Translations under genes and position numbers: made by a program
Shown: one piece after another, positions 51,132-61,667 of the stretch
How the letters are laid out: every line of letters begins with the position of its first letter
Numbering within the stretch: the first letter of the stretch is position 1
Notes under the pieces: model-generated
Seen by the model: the letters and a program-made list of their open reading frames with translations, nothing else
Databases searched by the model: none
Told to the model about the DNA's origin: nothing
NCBI GenBank assembly: GCA_947494965.1
Contig: CANLWV010000008.1
Span: 39,113 to 103,112, forward strand
Length of the DNA stretch: 64,000 nt
Direction of reading: 5' to 3'
Source: an uncultured Salinicoccus sp.
GTDB taxonomy: Bacteria; Bacillota; Bacilli; Staphylococcales; Salinicoccaceae

Positions 51132-53651
51132 TTATTTACCATGACAATTCTTATATTTTTTTCCTGACCCACAAGGGCATGGGTCATTGCGACCTACCCT
51201 CATCTCTTTCTTCACTGGGCCTTTTTTGGCTTTTTCTTTACTGTCCCCTGCATGCATTTCATTTTTTGCAATGACTTGTTCACGCTTGATTTCCTCATCA
51301 GATTTGACTTCCGTCTTCATGACATATCGTGCTGTATCGTCCTCTATCGCGACAAGCATGTCTTCAAACATCTGCAAGCCCTCATTCTGGTACTCCCTAA
51401 GAGGATTGATCTGGCCATATGAGCGCAGATGGATGCCCGTCCTCAGCTGATCCATACTATCTATATGCTCAACCCATTTCTGGTCGATTGTACGCAGCAT
51501 CATCATACGTTCGAATAGACGCATCTTTTCCGAGCCGAGCTTCTCTTCCTTCGCCGCGAGATCCGTCTGCACTTTTTCCAGGATAAGGGCTGTGATTTCT
51601 TCATTTTCACGTCCACGTATTTCATCAACAGTGATTTCTTCTTCCCATAGATACATATCGGCGACAGTCTGGACAAACTGCTGATAATCTATAAGCTCTT
51701 CATCTTCCAGAACATAATAGTCTACGGTACGTTCGACGGAGGATTCAATCATCCCCATCAACTGGGCGCGCACATCTTCTTCATCTATTACTTCATTACG
51801 TTCTTCATAGATGATTTCTCTCTGACGACGCAGCACATCGTCATACTCAAGCAACTTCTTACGTGCATCGAAGTTGTTGCCTTCTACACGTTTCTGCGCC
51901 GATTCGACTGCCCTGGAAATCATTTTGGAAGTCAACTCCTCTTCCGCCATACCCAGTCGCTGCATGGTGTTCTGCATGCGTTCCGACCCGAACCGCTTCA
52001 TCAGATCATCTTCTAGGGATAAGTAGAATGTGCTGACTCCAACGTCCCCCTGACGGCCTGCCCGGCCGCGCAACTGGTCGTCGATGCGGCGGGATTCATG
52101 TCGCTCTGTTCCTATAACAGCCAGCCCACCCAGTTCAGTCACACCTTCACCGAGCTTGATGTCCGTCCCACGTCCGGCCATATTCGTGGCGATGGTTACA
52201 GCACCTTTTTTACCTGCATTGGCGATTATTTCAGCTTCCCGCCCATGGTTCTTCGCATTAAGTACGTTGTGCCTGACCCCTTTTTTACGGAGCATCTCAG
52301 ATAGGTACTCACTTGTCTCGACAGCGACCGTACCGATCAGGACCGGCTGACCTAATCGATAGCGTTCAACCACTTCTTCTATCACATGCTTGAATTTGAA
52401 TTCCTTGGTCGAATATATCTTATCGGTGCGGTCGATTCTCGCAAGTGGTTTGTTAGTCGGAATGACCGTTACTTTCATGTTGTATATATTGAGGAATTCT
52501 TCTTCTTCCGTCTTGGCTGTACCGGTCATGCCCGAGAGCTTATTGAACTGTCTGAAGAAGTTCTGGAAAGTGATCGATGCCATCGTTTTTGATTCGTTTT
52601 GGATATCGACGCCTTCTTTAGCTTCGATAGCTTGGTGCAGCCCATCGGAAAATCTGCGCCCTTTCATCTTTCTTCCTGTAAACTGATCGACTATGACGAT
52701 CTTTTCGTCTTCCACCACATAATCGATATCGTTCTGCATTGAGAAGTGAGCCTTCAACGCCTGATTGATATGGTGCAGAAGGTTAACATGTTTGACATCG
52801 TACAGGTTGTCGACTTTAAACCATTTCTCGGCCTTTTCCATACCTTCATCGTTCAATTGGATGTTTTTCGTTTTCACATCATATGTGAAATCTTCATCCT
52901 CCTTTAACATCTTAACGAAAGCATTGGCCCTGATATATTGTGTATTCGACTGGTCAGCTTTACCGGAGATGATCAGTGGTGTACGCGCCTCATCGATTAA
53001 AATGGAGTCGACTTCATCGATGATCGCATAATTCAGTGTGCGTAGGACACGGTCTTTCTTATATGTCACCATATTATCCCTTAAATAGTCGAATCCAAGT
53101 TCATTGTTTGTCGTGTATGTTATATCGGCATTAAAAGCTTCCCTTTTTTCTTCACTGTTTTTGGCATTCATGTTCAATCCTACACTCAACCCGAGGAAAT
53201 TGTAGAGGACGGACATTTCTTCCATCTGGGTGGCGGAAAGATATTCGTTGACAGTGATTACATGAACCCCTTTGCCGGTCAGTGCATTCAGATATACGGG
53301 CATCGTTGCTGTGAGTGTTTTACCTTCACCGGTCTTCATTTCAGCGATATCGCCTTTATGAAGCGTCACGCCCCCCATAATCTGTACTGGATACGGCTCA
53401 AGGCCAAGCGTCCGCTTTGAAGCTTCCCTGACTGTTGCAAATGCTTCAGGAAGAATTTCATCAAGCATCTTGTCTTCTTTATCATCTTCAACTTCGGAAA
53501 GCCTTGCTTTGAATTCATCCGTCTTCGCCTGCAGTTGGCTGTCCGACAATCTAGCGAATTCTTCTTTATACGCCTCGACTTTCTCTGCGATCTTCTGGAG
53601 AGAACGCAACTCCCGTTTATTGCCGTCAAAGACTTTGTCCAAAATACCCAT
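51132..53651 (-). CDS. secA: Preprotein translocase ATPase SecA
   Basis: SecA pushes unfolded preproteins through SecYEG. The 839 residues include Walker A (GEGKTL near 105), the [21 protein letters not shown] segment near 205-225, the helicase region ([23 protein letters not shown]) and the C-terminal SEC-C zinc motif [14 protein letters not shown]. There is one secA copy in the window, next to prfB as in Firmicutes. An intrinsic terminator separates it from hpf. Confidence 0.98.
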   Translation of the reverse strand: MGILDKVFDGNKRELRSLQKIAEKVEAYKEEFARLSDSQLQAKTDEFKARLSEVEDDKEDKMLDEILPEAFATVREASKRTLGLEPYPVQIMGGVTLHKGDIAEMKTGEGKTLTATMPVYLNALTGKGVHVITVNEYLSATQMEEMSVLYNFLGLSVGLNMNAKNSEEKREAFNADITYTTNNELGFDYLRDNMVTYKKDRVLRTLNYAIIDEVDSILIDEARTPLIISGKADQSNTQYIRANAFVKMLKEDEDFTYDVKTKNIQLNDEGMEKAEKWFKVDNLYDVKHVNLLHHINQALKAHFSMQNDIDYVVEDEKIVIVDQFTGRKMKGRRFSDGLHQAIEAKEGVDIQNESKTMASITFQNFFRQFNKLSGMTGTAKTEEEEFLNIYNMKVTVIPTNKPLARIDRTDKIYSTKEFKFKHVIEEVVERYRLGQPVLIGTVAVETSEYLSEMLRKKGVRHNVLNAKNHGREAEIIANAGKKGAVTIATNMAGRGTDIKLGEGVTELGGLAVIGTERHESRRIDDQLRGRAGRQGDVGVSTFYLSLEDDLMKRFGSERMQNTMQRLGMAEEELTSKMISRAVESAQKRVEGNNFDARKKLLEYDDVLRRQREIIYEERNEVIDEEDVRAQLMGMIESSVERTVDYYVLEDEELIDYQQFVQTVADMYLWEEEITVDEIRGRENEEITALILEKVQTDLAAKEEKLGSEKMRLFERMMMLRTIDQKWVEHIDSMDQLRTGIHLRSYGQINPLREYQNEGLQMFEDMLVAIEDDTARYVMKTEVKSDEEIKREQVIAKNEMHAGDSKEKAKKGPVKKEMRVGRNDPCPCGSGKKYKNCHGK

Positions 53652-53733
53652 GGATTTCTCTCCTCACTAATTTCACTCTATATTCATTCAATAATAATAG
53701 CACTAAATGGGCTAAAAATAAAATGAAGCAATC

Positions 53734-53774
53734 AAAAAGGATCCCTGGCCGACTATAGCCGGGGGATCCTTTTT
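53734..53774 (-). terminator. Intrinsic terminator of hpf
   Basis: On the minus strand AAAAAGGATCCC and GGGATCCTTTTT (53734-53774) form a 12-bp stem with a 17-nt inner part that pairs further (CCGGC/GCCAG-like). It is T-rich on both strands. Confidence 0.85.
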
Positions 53775-53804
53775 AACAGGTCTCAAAAAGCATGCAACCA
53801 CTCT

Positions 53805-54359
53805 TTAATTGGTTTCGATAAGACCATATTTACCGTCTCTGCGTTTATAGACAATGCTTGTACCATCAGTTTCCCTATCGTTGAAGATGAAGAAATCATG
53901 GCCGAGCATATTCATCTGCAACACTGCTTCTTCAGAATCCATCGGTTTAAGCTGGAATTGCTTTGAACGTACTATTTCAGATGTCTCTTCCGCTTCTTCA
54001 TCACCGTTATCTGCCGCTTCAAGTGTTGCCAGGAAATCCTGCTCCGGATTCTTCTCCCTGAACTTACGGTTGATTTTGGTCTTATGCTTCCTGATTTGCC
54101 TCTCCAGCTTGTCGATGATCAGGTCGACGGCTGCATACAGGTCATCATGGCTCTCTTCAGCCCGCAGAGTCAGGTCTTTCATAGGAATTGTGATTTCAAC
54201 TTTAGCCTTCTTGTTATTATAGGTCTTGATGTTGACATGAGCGTGTGTATTGGGAGCATTGGTGAAGTAACGTTCCAGTTTGCCCACTTTTTCTTCTATG
54301 TGGCTTCTGATGGCGTCGGTTACTTCAATGTTCTCTCCTCGAATTTCACATCTTATCAT
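53805..54359 (-). CDS. hpf: Long-form ribosome hibernation promoting factor
   Basis: HPF dimerises 70S ribosomes into inactive 100S particles under starvation. The 184 residues comprise the N-terminal S30AE domain ([32 protein letters not shown], about 1-100) and the long-form C-terminal dimerisation domain (about 125-184; [43 protein letters not shown]). The ATG at 54359 is 9 nt after GGAGG; an in-frame upstream extension is not needed. It lies 55 nt downstream of comFC. Confidence 0.95.
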   Translation of the reverse strand: MIRCEIRGENIEVTDAIRSHIEEKVGKLERYFTNAPNTHAHVNIKTYNNKKAKVEITIPMKDLTLRAEESHDDLYAAVDLIIDKLERQIRKHKTKINRKFREKNPEQDFLATLEAADNGDEEAEETSEIVRSKQFQLKPMDSEEAVLQMNMLGHDFFIFNDRETDGTSIVYKRRDGKYGLIETN

Positions 54360-54414
54360 GATGAAACCCCTCCTTGAGTACGTTATTCTTGCTACCTTCA
54401 TTATATCAGAATGT

Positions 54415-55080
54415 TCACGCTTTGGAAAACGTTAGCACATCAACTGAGGCTGGGGAAATGGTGTAGAGTTTCTCCAGGGCATGGTGCACCGTCATGCCGG
54501 TCGTATATATATCATCGACCAACAGTAGGCGTTGGCCACGTAGTCCACTCCCGTTTAAGAGACTGAAAGGGTTCTCCCCATTGACCCTCTGCACCTTACT
54601 CAACTCCGACTGTCTGGCCCTATCGGTCGTGACAAGCGCTTCTTTATAGACTATCCGTTTCTGCTCAAGCACCGTTGCCGTCTGATTGTATCCGCGTTCT
54701 CTAAACCGATTTTCAGACAACGGGATGGGGATGACGGCATCGTATCCCTGCAGATCTATATCCAGCAGCTCCGCGAGAACTTCTGACAGTGCGTAATCGC
54801 CCATGAATTTATATCTATGGAACAGCATCTTAACCGTTTGATTGTATTCCAAGAGGCAAGTAATCTTGGCGGGTGGCGTGAAACGCCGCTTCAGAAAATC
54901 ACAATCCATGCATTTATGCCAATCTTCCTCCATCAGGCGGTGGCAGAAATCACAGCGCAGACCGGTACGCCATTCTGTCAGCAGTTCCCGGCAAACGAGG
55001 CATAGAGGGCTGGGTTTCTTGAAAAGGGTGATTATATCAGGCTCCTCTTGGATGTTTGAATGACAGTATAGGCAGATCAT
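54415..55080 (-). CDS. comFC: Competence protein ComFC (phosphoribosyltransferase-like)
   Basis: A 221-residue ComF-family protein with N-terminal zinc-binding cysteines (CLYC..., CLVC, CDFC, CMDC; about 3-60) and a C-terminal PRTase motif [16 protein letters not shown] near residue 185. In Bacillus the family is needed for DNA uptake with ComFA. It overlaps comFA by 4 nt. Competence in this host is not shown. Confidence 0.92.
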   Translation of the reverse strand: MICLYCHSNIQEEPDIITLFKKPSPLCLVCRELLTEWRTGLRCDFCHRLMEEDWHKCMDCDFLKRRFTPPAKITCLLEYNQTVKMLFHRYKFMGDYALSEVLAELLDIDLQGYDAVIPIPLSENRFRERGYNQTATVLEQKRIVYKEALVTTDRARQSELSKVQRVNGENPFSLLNGSGLRGQRLLLVDDIYTTGMTVHHALEKLYTISPASVDVLTFSKA

Positions 55081-56327
55081 ATCCTGATGCTTCCTGCATT
55101 GAAGGATTTGAGCATCTTCTGTGCAGCCGTGATGGAAGAGGTCCTATAGGCAGCCATGAAGCAAATATTACCGATCGGGTCTGTCCATTTCCTCCCGACC
55201 CTACCGCACATCTGCACAAGGCTCTCTTTGCTGAATCTTTCTGCATGGATGATGATTACATCCAACCGATCGAACGTCACACCACGTTCCAATATGGTGG
55301 TCGTAAAGAGAATATCAGTTTCCCCCGCCCGCATACGGGACACTTTACCGTCGCGGTCAGGATCAGCACTATACACTGTCTCGATTGTTGGGAATTCGCG
55401 CAGCATCAGCTGATGCATCTTCTTCATCAATGCAATGTCCGGGAAGAACACCATCACCTTCCTCCCGGCATTCAAGACACCTTCCAGTTCTTTTATGCAG
55501 ACGGCGGGCACCCTGTTCCTGTAGACACCCTTTCTAACGTCGATATACCGTATATTCGGTATGGCGAGCTTATAACCATGATAGCGTTCCGGTAGAATCA
55601 CCACGTTTTCTTTACCGACCCGCCTGATCAGTTTTCGTGACGGGGTCGCAGACATATAAATGATCGATGCCCCCTCCCTGCACGCCCGGCTGATCGATTG
55701 CATGAGCAGCGGATCTTCCGGCAAGGGGAAAGCGTCAGTCTCGTCGACGATGACAAAATCAAAATGATCGATATAGTTATAGAGCTGATGGATGGTACAT
55801 ACGACGAAATGATGACCGCGCACCTGTTTGACGCCATCATACATGAGGCTGATGGCACTGCCCGAAAAGGCCCGCCCCAACCGGATGTATACTTCTTTTA
55901 CCACATCGATTCTCGGGGAGACAAAGGCAACATTCATCCCATTCTGCCTTGCCCGTGAAACAGCCGCAAACGTCATCTCAGTCTTGCCCGCACCAGTCAC
56001 TGCATATAAAAGCAGATGCTGACGCCCCTCCAAGGCCCCGATGATCCTGTCTGAAGCATACGCCTGCTGCTCCGTCAGTTCAAAATCCAAAATGTACCCG
56101 GCACTGTCGCAACGGTCTACGGATGTGCTGCAGTATAATGGTGTCATTGTGTCTGCACGCCCTAGATTCACGCATTTCAAGCAGTAGGATACCTTTCTTT
56201 CGTGCAGAGGCGATCGATATGTGTAAAAATGCTCACGTCGCCCATTGCCACAGCGATGACACTTTGGAATGGTGATGTCGACACCTTCATTTTTAAAGAG
56301 TATTGTACCTGTCCGCTCCAATATCAT
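55077..56327 (-). CDS. comFA: Competence DNA helicase ComFA
   Basis: A 416-residue DEAD-like ATPase that drives single-stranded DNA import through the competence channel. A zinc motif (CHRCGNG...CLKC, about 22-52) precedes Walker A AVTGAGKTEM near residue 110, Walker B IVDETDAFP near 197 and the SATPS motif near 228, followed by helicase motifs up to MCGRVGRKW near 390. The ATG at 56327 has GGGAG 7 nt upstream. It heads the comFA-comFC pair and may read through into hpf. Confidence 0.93.
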   Translation of the reverse strand: MILERTGTILFKNEGVDITIPKCHRCGNGRREHFYTYRSPLHERKVSYCLKCVNLGRADTMTPLYCSTSVDRCDSAGYILDFELTEQQAYASDRIIGALEGRQHLLLYAVTGAGKTEMTFAAVSRARQNGMNVAFVSPRIDVVKEVYIRLGRAFSGSAISLMYDGVKQVRGHHFVVCTIHQLYNYIDHFDFVIVDETDAFPLPEDPLLMQSISRACREGASIIYMSATPSRKLIRRVGKENVVILPERYHGYKLAIPNIRYIDVRKGVYRNRVPAVCIKELEGVLNAGRKVMVFFPDIALMKKMHQLMLREFPTIETVYSADPDRDGKVSRMRAGETDILFTTTILERGVTFDRLDVIIIHAERFSKESLVQMCGRVGRKWTDPIGNICFMAAYRTSSITAAQKMLKSFNAGSIRI

Positions 56328-56348
56328 TTATCCGCTCCCTTTCCCATT

Positions 56349-56377
56349 AAAAAAAGACGCAGTAAACAAACTGCGCC
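56349..56377 (-). terminator. Intrinsic terminator of the DegV/FakB gene
   Basis: On the minus strand GGCGCAGT and ACTGCGTC (56356-56377) form an 8-bp stem with a G.U pair and a T7 run. It lies 6 nt past the fakB stop and close to the comFA start. Confidence 0.88.
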
Positions 56378-56383
56378 TTCCCA

Positions 56384-57256
56384 CTAATATTCTGTATCCA
56401 CCTCAAAAGTGGTATAACCCAAGCCCAACGCACCCTCACCAAGGTGCGTCGCAATGACAGGGCCAAAATAACTCAATCTAAACGTAATATCCGGATACTC
56501 CGACTGGAGCTTCTCCATCCAACGCCTGCCCTCTTCTTCAGCGTTGCTGTGGATGACCACAGCAGTCACCGGTTTACCTTTATGCTTTTCCATTTCCTTC
56601 GCAAAGATTTCTTCTACGCGTTTTAAAGCCTTCTTTTTAGTCCGTATCTTTTCGAAGGGTACGATCTTCGCATCTTGGAATTCCAGTATCGGCTTGACCT
56701 GCAGCAGGCTGCCTATCATTGCTTGGGCGTTCGATAGGCGCCCTCCCTTCTGAAGGTTCGTCAATGTGTCTACTACGAAATAAGCATTCGTATGCTTTTT
56801 CCGCTTCATGTCCTCCAGCCGATCCATCAGACCATCCAAGGGCATGTCGTCCTTATGCTGAGCCGCATAAAGAGCCATGAAGCCCTGCACATAGCAGGCG
56901 ATCTCTGTGTCGACGGCATGGACCTTGATCCCATCGACACTCTCTCCGGCTGCCATGGCGTTCTGATAGGTTCCGCTTATCTCACTCGACAGATGCACAC
57001 TGATGACGTCCGTATATCCCTCACTCCTCAAAGCTTCAAGGAGTAGGATGTAGTCGCCTATCGACGGCTGACTGGTGCCAGGCAGGTCGGCCATCTCGTT
57101 CATCTTTTCAAAGAATGCGTCTGCATCTATATCTTCATCTTCCCTATAGGCTGTATCTCCAATGACTACATTAAGAGGGATGGTACGGATATCATACTTC
57201 TTTTTAAGCCCTTCGGGCAGATAGGACGTAGAGTCCACAACCACCGCTATTTTCAT
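56384..57256 (-). CDS. fakB: DegV-family fatty-acid-binding protein (FakB-like)
   Basis: A 290-residue DegV protein. In S. aureus FakB proteins hold a fatty acid for phosphorylation by FakA, feeding host lipids into phospholipid synthesis. Marks: VVVDSTSYLPEGLKKKYDI at the start, GTSQPSIGDY near residue 60 and THLGEGALGLGYT near the end. Which FakB type this is cannot be told. It is divergent from yigZ and stands next to comFA as in staphylococci. Confidence 0.92.
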   Translation of the reverse strand: MKIAVVVDSTSYLPEGLKKKYDIRTIPLNVVIGDTAYREDEDIDADAFFEKMNEMADLPGTSQPSIGDYILLLEALRSEGYTDVISVHLSSEISGTYQNAMAAGESVDGIKVHAVDTEIACYVQGFMALYAAQHKDDMPLDGLMDRLEDMKRKKHTNAYFVVDTLTNLQKGGRLSNAQAMIGSLLQVKPILEFQDAKIVPFEKIRTKKKALKRVEEIFAKEMEKHKGKPVTAVVIHSNAEEEGRRWMEKLQSEYPDITFRLSYFGPVIATHLGEGALGLGYTTFEVDTEY

Positions 57257-57354
57257 ACTCGCCCCTCCAATTCCCGATTCACACTTGATAACAGTTTACT
57301 ACATTCCAATCGCTTTCGTCCATGTGTTAATATGTTTTTAAGAGGTGAAAATGG

Positions 57355-57987
57355 ATGGAACAAGAATATATGAACAGAACCGATGAATCTGTTGAAACCG
57401 TCATCAATAAATCACGCTTCATCACATACATTGCACGCACTGATACAGAAGAAGCAGCAAAGGCATTCATCGCTTCAATCAAGGCAGAGCATAGGGATGC
57501 GACCCATAACTGCAGCGCATACATCATTACAAAGAGTGCAATGATCCAAAAGGCGGATGATGATGGTGAACCTTCAGGCACAGCAGGCGTCCCCATACTG
57601 GAAGTGTTGAAAAGAGAAGCTCTTTATAATGTCACGGTTGTAGTCACGCGCTACTTCGGCGGGATAAAATTAGGGGCCGGCGGACTGATACGTGCATACT
57701 CCGGAGCTGCAGCCAAAGCAGTTGAGGCAGCAGGCAAAGTGATCGAAATCGATGTAGTGCCATGCAGAGTGACCATGGATTATACCTATACCAGTAGGTT
57801 CGAGCACACAATTGCTGATACGGATATTGAAATCAAAGACATTTCATATACCGATAAGGTTGCATACCTACTCCATGTGAAAATTGATGATATGGAGTTT
57901 TTCCGCACCCGTCTCAAAGAAATCACAAAAGACACTTCCAACCTGGAAGAGATGGATATCATCCAGGCTGAAAGTGCCGTCAGCTGA
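57355..57987 (+). CDS. YigZ/YvyE family protein (IMPACT domain)
   Basis: A 210-residue protein of the YigZ/IMPACT family with KSRFITYIARTDTEEAAKAFI near residues 20-40, ATHNCSAYII near 53, DDGEPSGTAGVPIL near 68-81, TRYFGGIKLGAGGLIRAYS near 97-115, and a C-terminal ferredoxin-like domain. The function in bacteria is not settled. AGAGGTGA precedes the ATG. Its TGA directly abuts the stop codon of convergent tagO. Confidence 0.92.
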   Translation: MEQEYMNRTDESVETVINKSRFITYIARTDTEEAAKAFIASIKAEHRDATHNCSAYIITKSAMIQKADDDGEPSGTAGVPILEVLKREALYNVTVVVTRYFGGIKLGAGGLIRAYSGAAAKAVEAAGKVIEIDVVPCRVTMDYTYTSRFEHTIADTDIEIKDISYTDKVAYLLHVKIDDMEFFRTRLKEITKDTSNLEEMDIIQAESAVS

Positions 57988-59040
57988 TTATGGCAGTATG
58001 CGGTGGAAAATCTTTCTGGCAAAGTTAAGGACCGGCTTCCAGTCGCTGTCCACCAGATTGATCGCCTCAACGATTATCTCGGTTGTGAGGATCAAAAGCA
58101 GCGACATGATGATGGCGCCAGGTATCGTAGAAAAATAGAGGATGATGCTCGCACCGGAATAGAGGAGCGCGATGAAATAGATCAACACTACACTTTCAGC
58201 ATGCGAATACCCAAGATTCTGCAGCCGATGATGGATGTGGCTACGGTCCGCTTTGACCAGGGAGACATTACTGCGATACCTTCTTAACGCAGCGAAGAAC
58301 ATGTCGATGAAAGGGACTGCGAGGATGATGATCGGGAAGAACAGTGAAATGAGGGTGATGTTCTTAAAGCCCATCAACGATACCACGCTGATTATGAAAC
58401 CGAGCAGCATCGCCCCGTTATCACCAAGAAATATCTTTGCTGGATGGAAATTGTACACCAGGAACCCGATACACGCTCCGATAAGGATTGCGCAGATCAT
58501 CATGACAAAAATATTGCCCTGGAGAATCGTGATGAACGCAATACTTGAAAGGGCGATTACGGAGACTCCTGTAGCAAGCCCATCCAATCCATCTATCAGA
58601 TTGATCGCATTCAGGATGCCGACTATCCAGATGATGGTTATCGGAATGGAGAATACACCGAATTCGATTTCGATGCCAAATGGAGTCACACTGTCGATCA
58701 CCACATCATAAAATACCGGGACCAGACTTGCTGCAATCTGCCCTACTAGCTTAAGGCCAGGTTTGAGATCATATTTATCATCGATGATGCCTACGATCAC
58801 GATGACGATTCCGCCGAATATGATTGCCTTGTATTCAGCTTCTATCGGACGTGAGATGATGACCCCAATAATGAACGATATCAAAATCACCACACCACCA
58901 AGGTATGGAATGGGTGTCCGGTGGACTTTTCTGTTGTTTGGATAGTCGACAAAACCAAATTTACGACTACCCCATATGAAGAGCGGTGTCAGAATCAATG
59001 AAATAAGAAACGAAACCGTCAATAAAAATAGAGTATACAT
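57988..59040 (-). CDS. tagO: Undecaprenyl-phosphate GlcNAc-1-phosphate transferase TagO
   Basis: This membrane enzyme starts wall teichoic acid synthesis by putting GlcNAc-1-P on undecaprenyl phosphate. The 350-residue protein has about eleven helices with the family motifs VDYPNNRKVHRTPIPYLGG (about 23-41), GIIDDKYDLKPG with Mg-binding aspartates near 80, NAINLIDGLDGLATG and VFLGDNGAMLLGF, and HIHHRLQNLG near 275. The ATG at 59040 follows GGTGATGG; an in-frame upstream ATG at 59067 lacks a site. It is convergent with yigZ. Confidence 0.95.
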   Translation of the reverse strand: MYTLFLLTVSFLISLILTPLFIWGSRKFGFVDYPNNRKVHRTPIPYLGGVVILISFIIGVIISRPIEAEYKAIIFGGIVIVIVGIIDDKYDLKPGLKLVGQIAASLVPVFYDVVIDSVTPFGIEIEFGVFSIPITIIWIVGILNAINLIDGLDGLATGVSVIALSSIAFITILQGNIFVMMICAILIGACIGFLVYNFHPAKIFLGDNGAMLLGFIISVVSLMGFKNITLISLFFPIIILAVPFIDMFFAALRRYRSNVSLVKADRSHIHHRLQNLGYSHAESVVLIYFIALLYSGASIILYFSTIPGAIIMSLLLILTTEIIVEAINLVDSDWKPVLNFARKIFHRILP

Positions 59041-59186
59041 TCCATCACCATCACTAGTTATTTCCAACCCACTATATCATATTAACCTTCAATTATGTAT
59101 CGGTCATCCATCTTACTACATATATAATTTTTATTACACTCAAATTCGTTGTATAATTATCTTAATCAAGAAAAAGGAGATCTAAT

Positions 59187-60140
59187 ATGAATAGAAGAAC
59201 AGGCGGGATGCATCCCGTCCTCAAAATATTACTTACTCTGCTCATCATCTCAGTCATCGTATTGATCGGTATTTTCGCTTATGTATATCTGCAGTTGAAA
59301 GGTGCTGCAAATGACATGTATGATGATGAGTTCACATCAGAAACCTCAGACCTCAGGGAGACGGATGTAAGCTTCAAAGACGGCGACCCCATCTCCGTCG
59401 TCCTCTTCGGGACCGATGATGATGAGTCGCGGAATGCAAGTGGTATGGGCCAGCGTTCCGACACCATCATGGTGGTGACGCTCAACCCGAACACTGATGA
59501 AGGCCGCATGCTCAGCATACCGAGGGACACACGAACAGAGATTGTAGGCCGCGACACAGTGGAGAAAATCAACCACGCCTATGCCTACGGCGGTCCTGAG
59601 ATGGCATCCCGTACAGTAGAAAACTTCCTCGATATGCCGATAGACCATTTCCTCTCGATAAATATGGATGGGTTCACCACCATAGTCGATGAACTTGGTG
59701 GCATCACGGTTACAAGCGAAGACACCTTCGAACAATCCGGCTACCAGTTTACAGCCGGCGAAACCTATGAGATGGACGGGGATATGGCTCTCGCCTTTTC
59801 CAGAAGCCGTAAATCCGAAGGTGCAGGTGGCGACTCGGGAAGACAGAAGAGACAACAGCAGGTAGTTGAAAGCATCGGCCAGGAAATGCTCAGCCTCAAA
59901 ACAGTAGCAAACTTCGGCTCAATCCTGAATGTCATGGGTGAGAATGTCCGTACCAATATCCCGTTCAAGGAGATGAATGCTCTTCGTTCCAACTATCAGA
60001 AGGCTGCGCAAAATATAGAGCGTCTGACTCTTGAAGGGACGGATCAGAGGCTGGACGATGGTCTATGGTATTTTATTCCTGATGATTCTTCATTTAATTC
60101 GACAAGAAATGAATTACGTGAAAATCTAGATCTGGAATAG
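59187..60140 (+). CDS. LytR-CpsA-Psr (LCP) family ligase
   Basis: A 317-residue membrane-anchored LCP enzyme, likely transferring teichoic acid or a similar polymer onto peptidoglycan outside the cell. It has one N-terminal helix (about 12-35). The LCP domain (about 65-250) carries VVLFGTDDDE, RSDTIMVVTLNP, MLSIPRDTRTEI and FSRSRKSEGAGGDSGRQKRQQQVVES with the conserved arginines. AAAGGAG precedes the ATG. The neighbouring tagO supports a teichoic acid role. Confidence 0.93.
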   Translation: MNRRTGGMHPVLKILLTLLIISVIVLIGIFAYVYLQLKGAANDMYDDEFTSETSDLRETDVSFKDGDPISVVLFGTDDDESRNASGMGQRSDTIMVVTLNPNTDEGRMLSIPRDTRTEIVGRDTVEKINHAYAYGGPEMASRTVENFLDMPIDHFLSINMDGFTTIVDELGGITVTSEDTFEQSGYQFTAGETYEMDGDMALAFSRSRKSEGAGGDSGRQKRQQQVVESIGQEMLSLKTVANFGSILNVMGENVRTNIPFKEMNALRSNYQKAAQNIERLTLEGTDQRLDDGLWYFIPDDSSFNSTRNELRENLDLE

Positions 60141-60162
60141 TTAAGATTTAGGAGGGACAGGC

Positions 60163-61209
60163 ATGCTCATCGATTTCGTACTCAATATATCCATCACGAT
60201 CAGTGGTATCTACCTGTTCCATCGCCTGCAGTATATCGAAGATCGCAAATTCATGGATTCCGATGTTTTCCAGGCACTGCTGATGACCACCATAGCTGTT
60301 CTGCTGTTGATGGTGCCACTGCACTTGGCGGGGATGACGTTCAGCTTATATTTCATACCGTTGTTGATTCTGATCAAGTACAGCGCCACACACCTCATCA
60401 TCGGCGCTGTCGGGGTCGTCTACCTCTTTCATCATATGATCTTTGATTTCGAGTGGGAGATTTATCTGATATTCTTCATCCTTTATTTTTTCATCATGAT
60501 GATCTTGCCCTTCGTCCGTATCCGGAAACTACAGTCACTGACAGCAACCACCGTCATCTTTACGCTGTTTTACGTAATCAGCATTCATATGTTCGTTCAG
60601 CCCCTTACCTTATGGCAGATGCTTCTATTCATCGGGGCAAGTACGGTGGTGATGTTTACTGCCGTGATGATGTATGAAGATGTAAATACAATCCTTGCCC
60701 TTTTGAAACGGTATGAAGAAGAAGAGTACAAAGATTTCCTGACCCAACTCGGCAATGTTAAATCCCTGGATAATGCGGTCACCGAACTCATGGACGAGTC
60801 CGATACACTCAGCCTGCTGCTTATTGATATAGACAATTTCAGTCTGATCAACGATAAATATACCCATACTGCTGGCGATGCCCTGATTAAACAGATGGCC
60901 CATCTACTGGATAATCATGTACCGAGTGGCGGCACTTTATACAGGAGTAGCGGAGAAGAGTTTTCGATGGTGATGAAAGATCTCTCATTCGACCGTACGG
61001 TGCGCCTGGCTGAAGCGATTCGCAATAGCGTCGAGCGGGCGCGTTTCCATGTCAGCGAAACCGAGAATGTCCGGCTGACGGTGTCCATAGGCATCGCTTA
61101 TCAACCCGTAACCCCGGAAACGAAAGGCAGGTTGTTCAAGGAGGCAGATGATATGCTTCACGCCGCGAAGAAACAGGGAGAGAATAGAGTGATGTTCAAT
61201 CCATTATAA
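60163..61209 (+). CDS. GGDEF-domain membrane protein (GdpS-like)
   Basis: A 348-residue protein with five or six membrane helices (about 1-170) and a C-terminal GGDEF domain (about 185-348). The domain keeps DIDNFSLINDKYTHTAGDALIKQM and the C-terminal AKKQGENRV, but the signature reads SGEEF (263-267) in place of GGDEF. The upstream RxxD inhibition site is absent. It resembles staphylococcal GdpS, whose effects are reported not to need cyclic di-GMP. AGGAGG precedes the ATG, 22 nt after the LCP stop, so the pair is probably co-transcribed. Confidence 0.9.
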   Translation: MLIDFVLNISITISGIYLFHRLQYIEDRKFMDSDVFQALLMTTIAVLLLMVPLHLAGMTFSLYFIPLLILIKYSATHLIIGAVGVVYLFHHMIFDFEWEIYLIFFILYFFIMMILPFVRIRKLQSLTATTVIFTLFYVISIHMFVQPLTLWQMLLFIGASTVVMFTAVMMYEDVNTILALLKRYEEEEYKDFLTQLGNVKSLDNAVTELMDESDTLSLLLIDIDNFSLINDKYTHTAGDALIKQMAHLLDNHVPSGGTLYRSSGEEFSMVMKDLSFDRTVRLAEAIRNSVERARFHVSETENVRLTVSIGIAYQPVTPETKGRLFKEADDMLHAAKKQGENRVMFNPL

Positions 61210-61234
61210 AAAACCAGGACAGTGTCCTGGTTTT
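61208..61234. terminator. Bidirectional terminator between the GGDEF gene and ytxJ
   Basis: AACCAGGAC and GTCCTGGTT (61212-61232) form a stem with a 3-nt loop and A/T-rich flanks on both strands. It overlaps the stop regions of both convergent genes. Confidence 0.85.
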
Positions 61235-61553
61235 AATCTTCAACGGCAGAAAGGTTTTTAAGTGTAATGTTATTATGTGAATCTTGCCATCTCACTTCTT
61301 CATTCTCAAAATAGAACGCCTGCGGCGATTCATGTTTTACGTTGAAGTTCTCTGCAATATAATCGGAGAGATCACGGTTATTTTGTACGATAAGATAATA
61401 GCCGTCCATATCCCTTTCATAATGGAATTTTTGGAACTCTTCGAAGGCAGCTGCTGAAATTGGACAAGTACTGCTATGCTTCATGAAGAAAAAATTCTTT
61501 TTTTCTTGCAACAACTTTTGAAATGACTCAATCGATGTTGTCTTAGTTATCAT
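61233..61553 (-). CDS. ytxJ: Monothiol bacilliredoxin YtxJ
   Basis: A 106-residue thioredoxin-fold protein with KHSSTCPISAAAFEEF (a single cysteine near residue 30) and the SPQAFYFENEE cis-proline segment, diagnostic of YtxJ. It should remove bacillithiol from proteins, which implies that this organism makes bacillithiol. GAAGGTGA precedes the ATG. It is monocistronic and convergent with the GGDEF gene. Confidence 0.92.
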   Translation of the reverse strand: MITKTTSIESFQKLLQEKKNFFFMKHSSTCPISAAAFEEFQKFHYERDMDGYYLIVQNNRDLSDYIAENFNVKHESPQAFYFENEEVRWQDSHNNITLKNLSAVED

Positions 61554-61667
61554 TTCATCACCTTCTCATTAACTTCTCATTAAGCTCTTAATAACTTATC
61601 ATTTATGCTACTATTTGGCAAATCCGATTATGGATTATGTTATAATGACTTCGATTGGAGGATTCAT

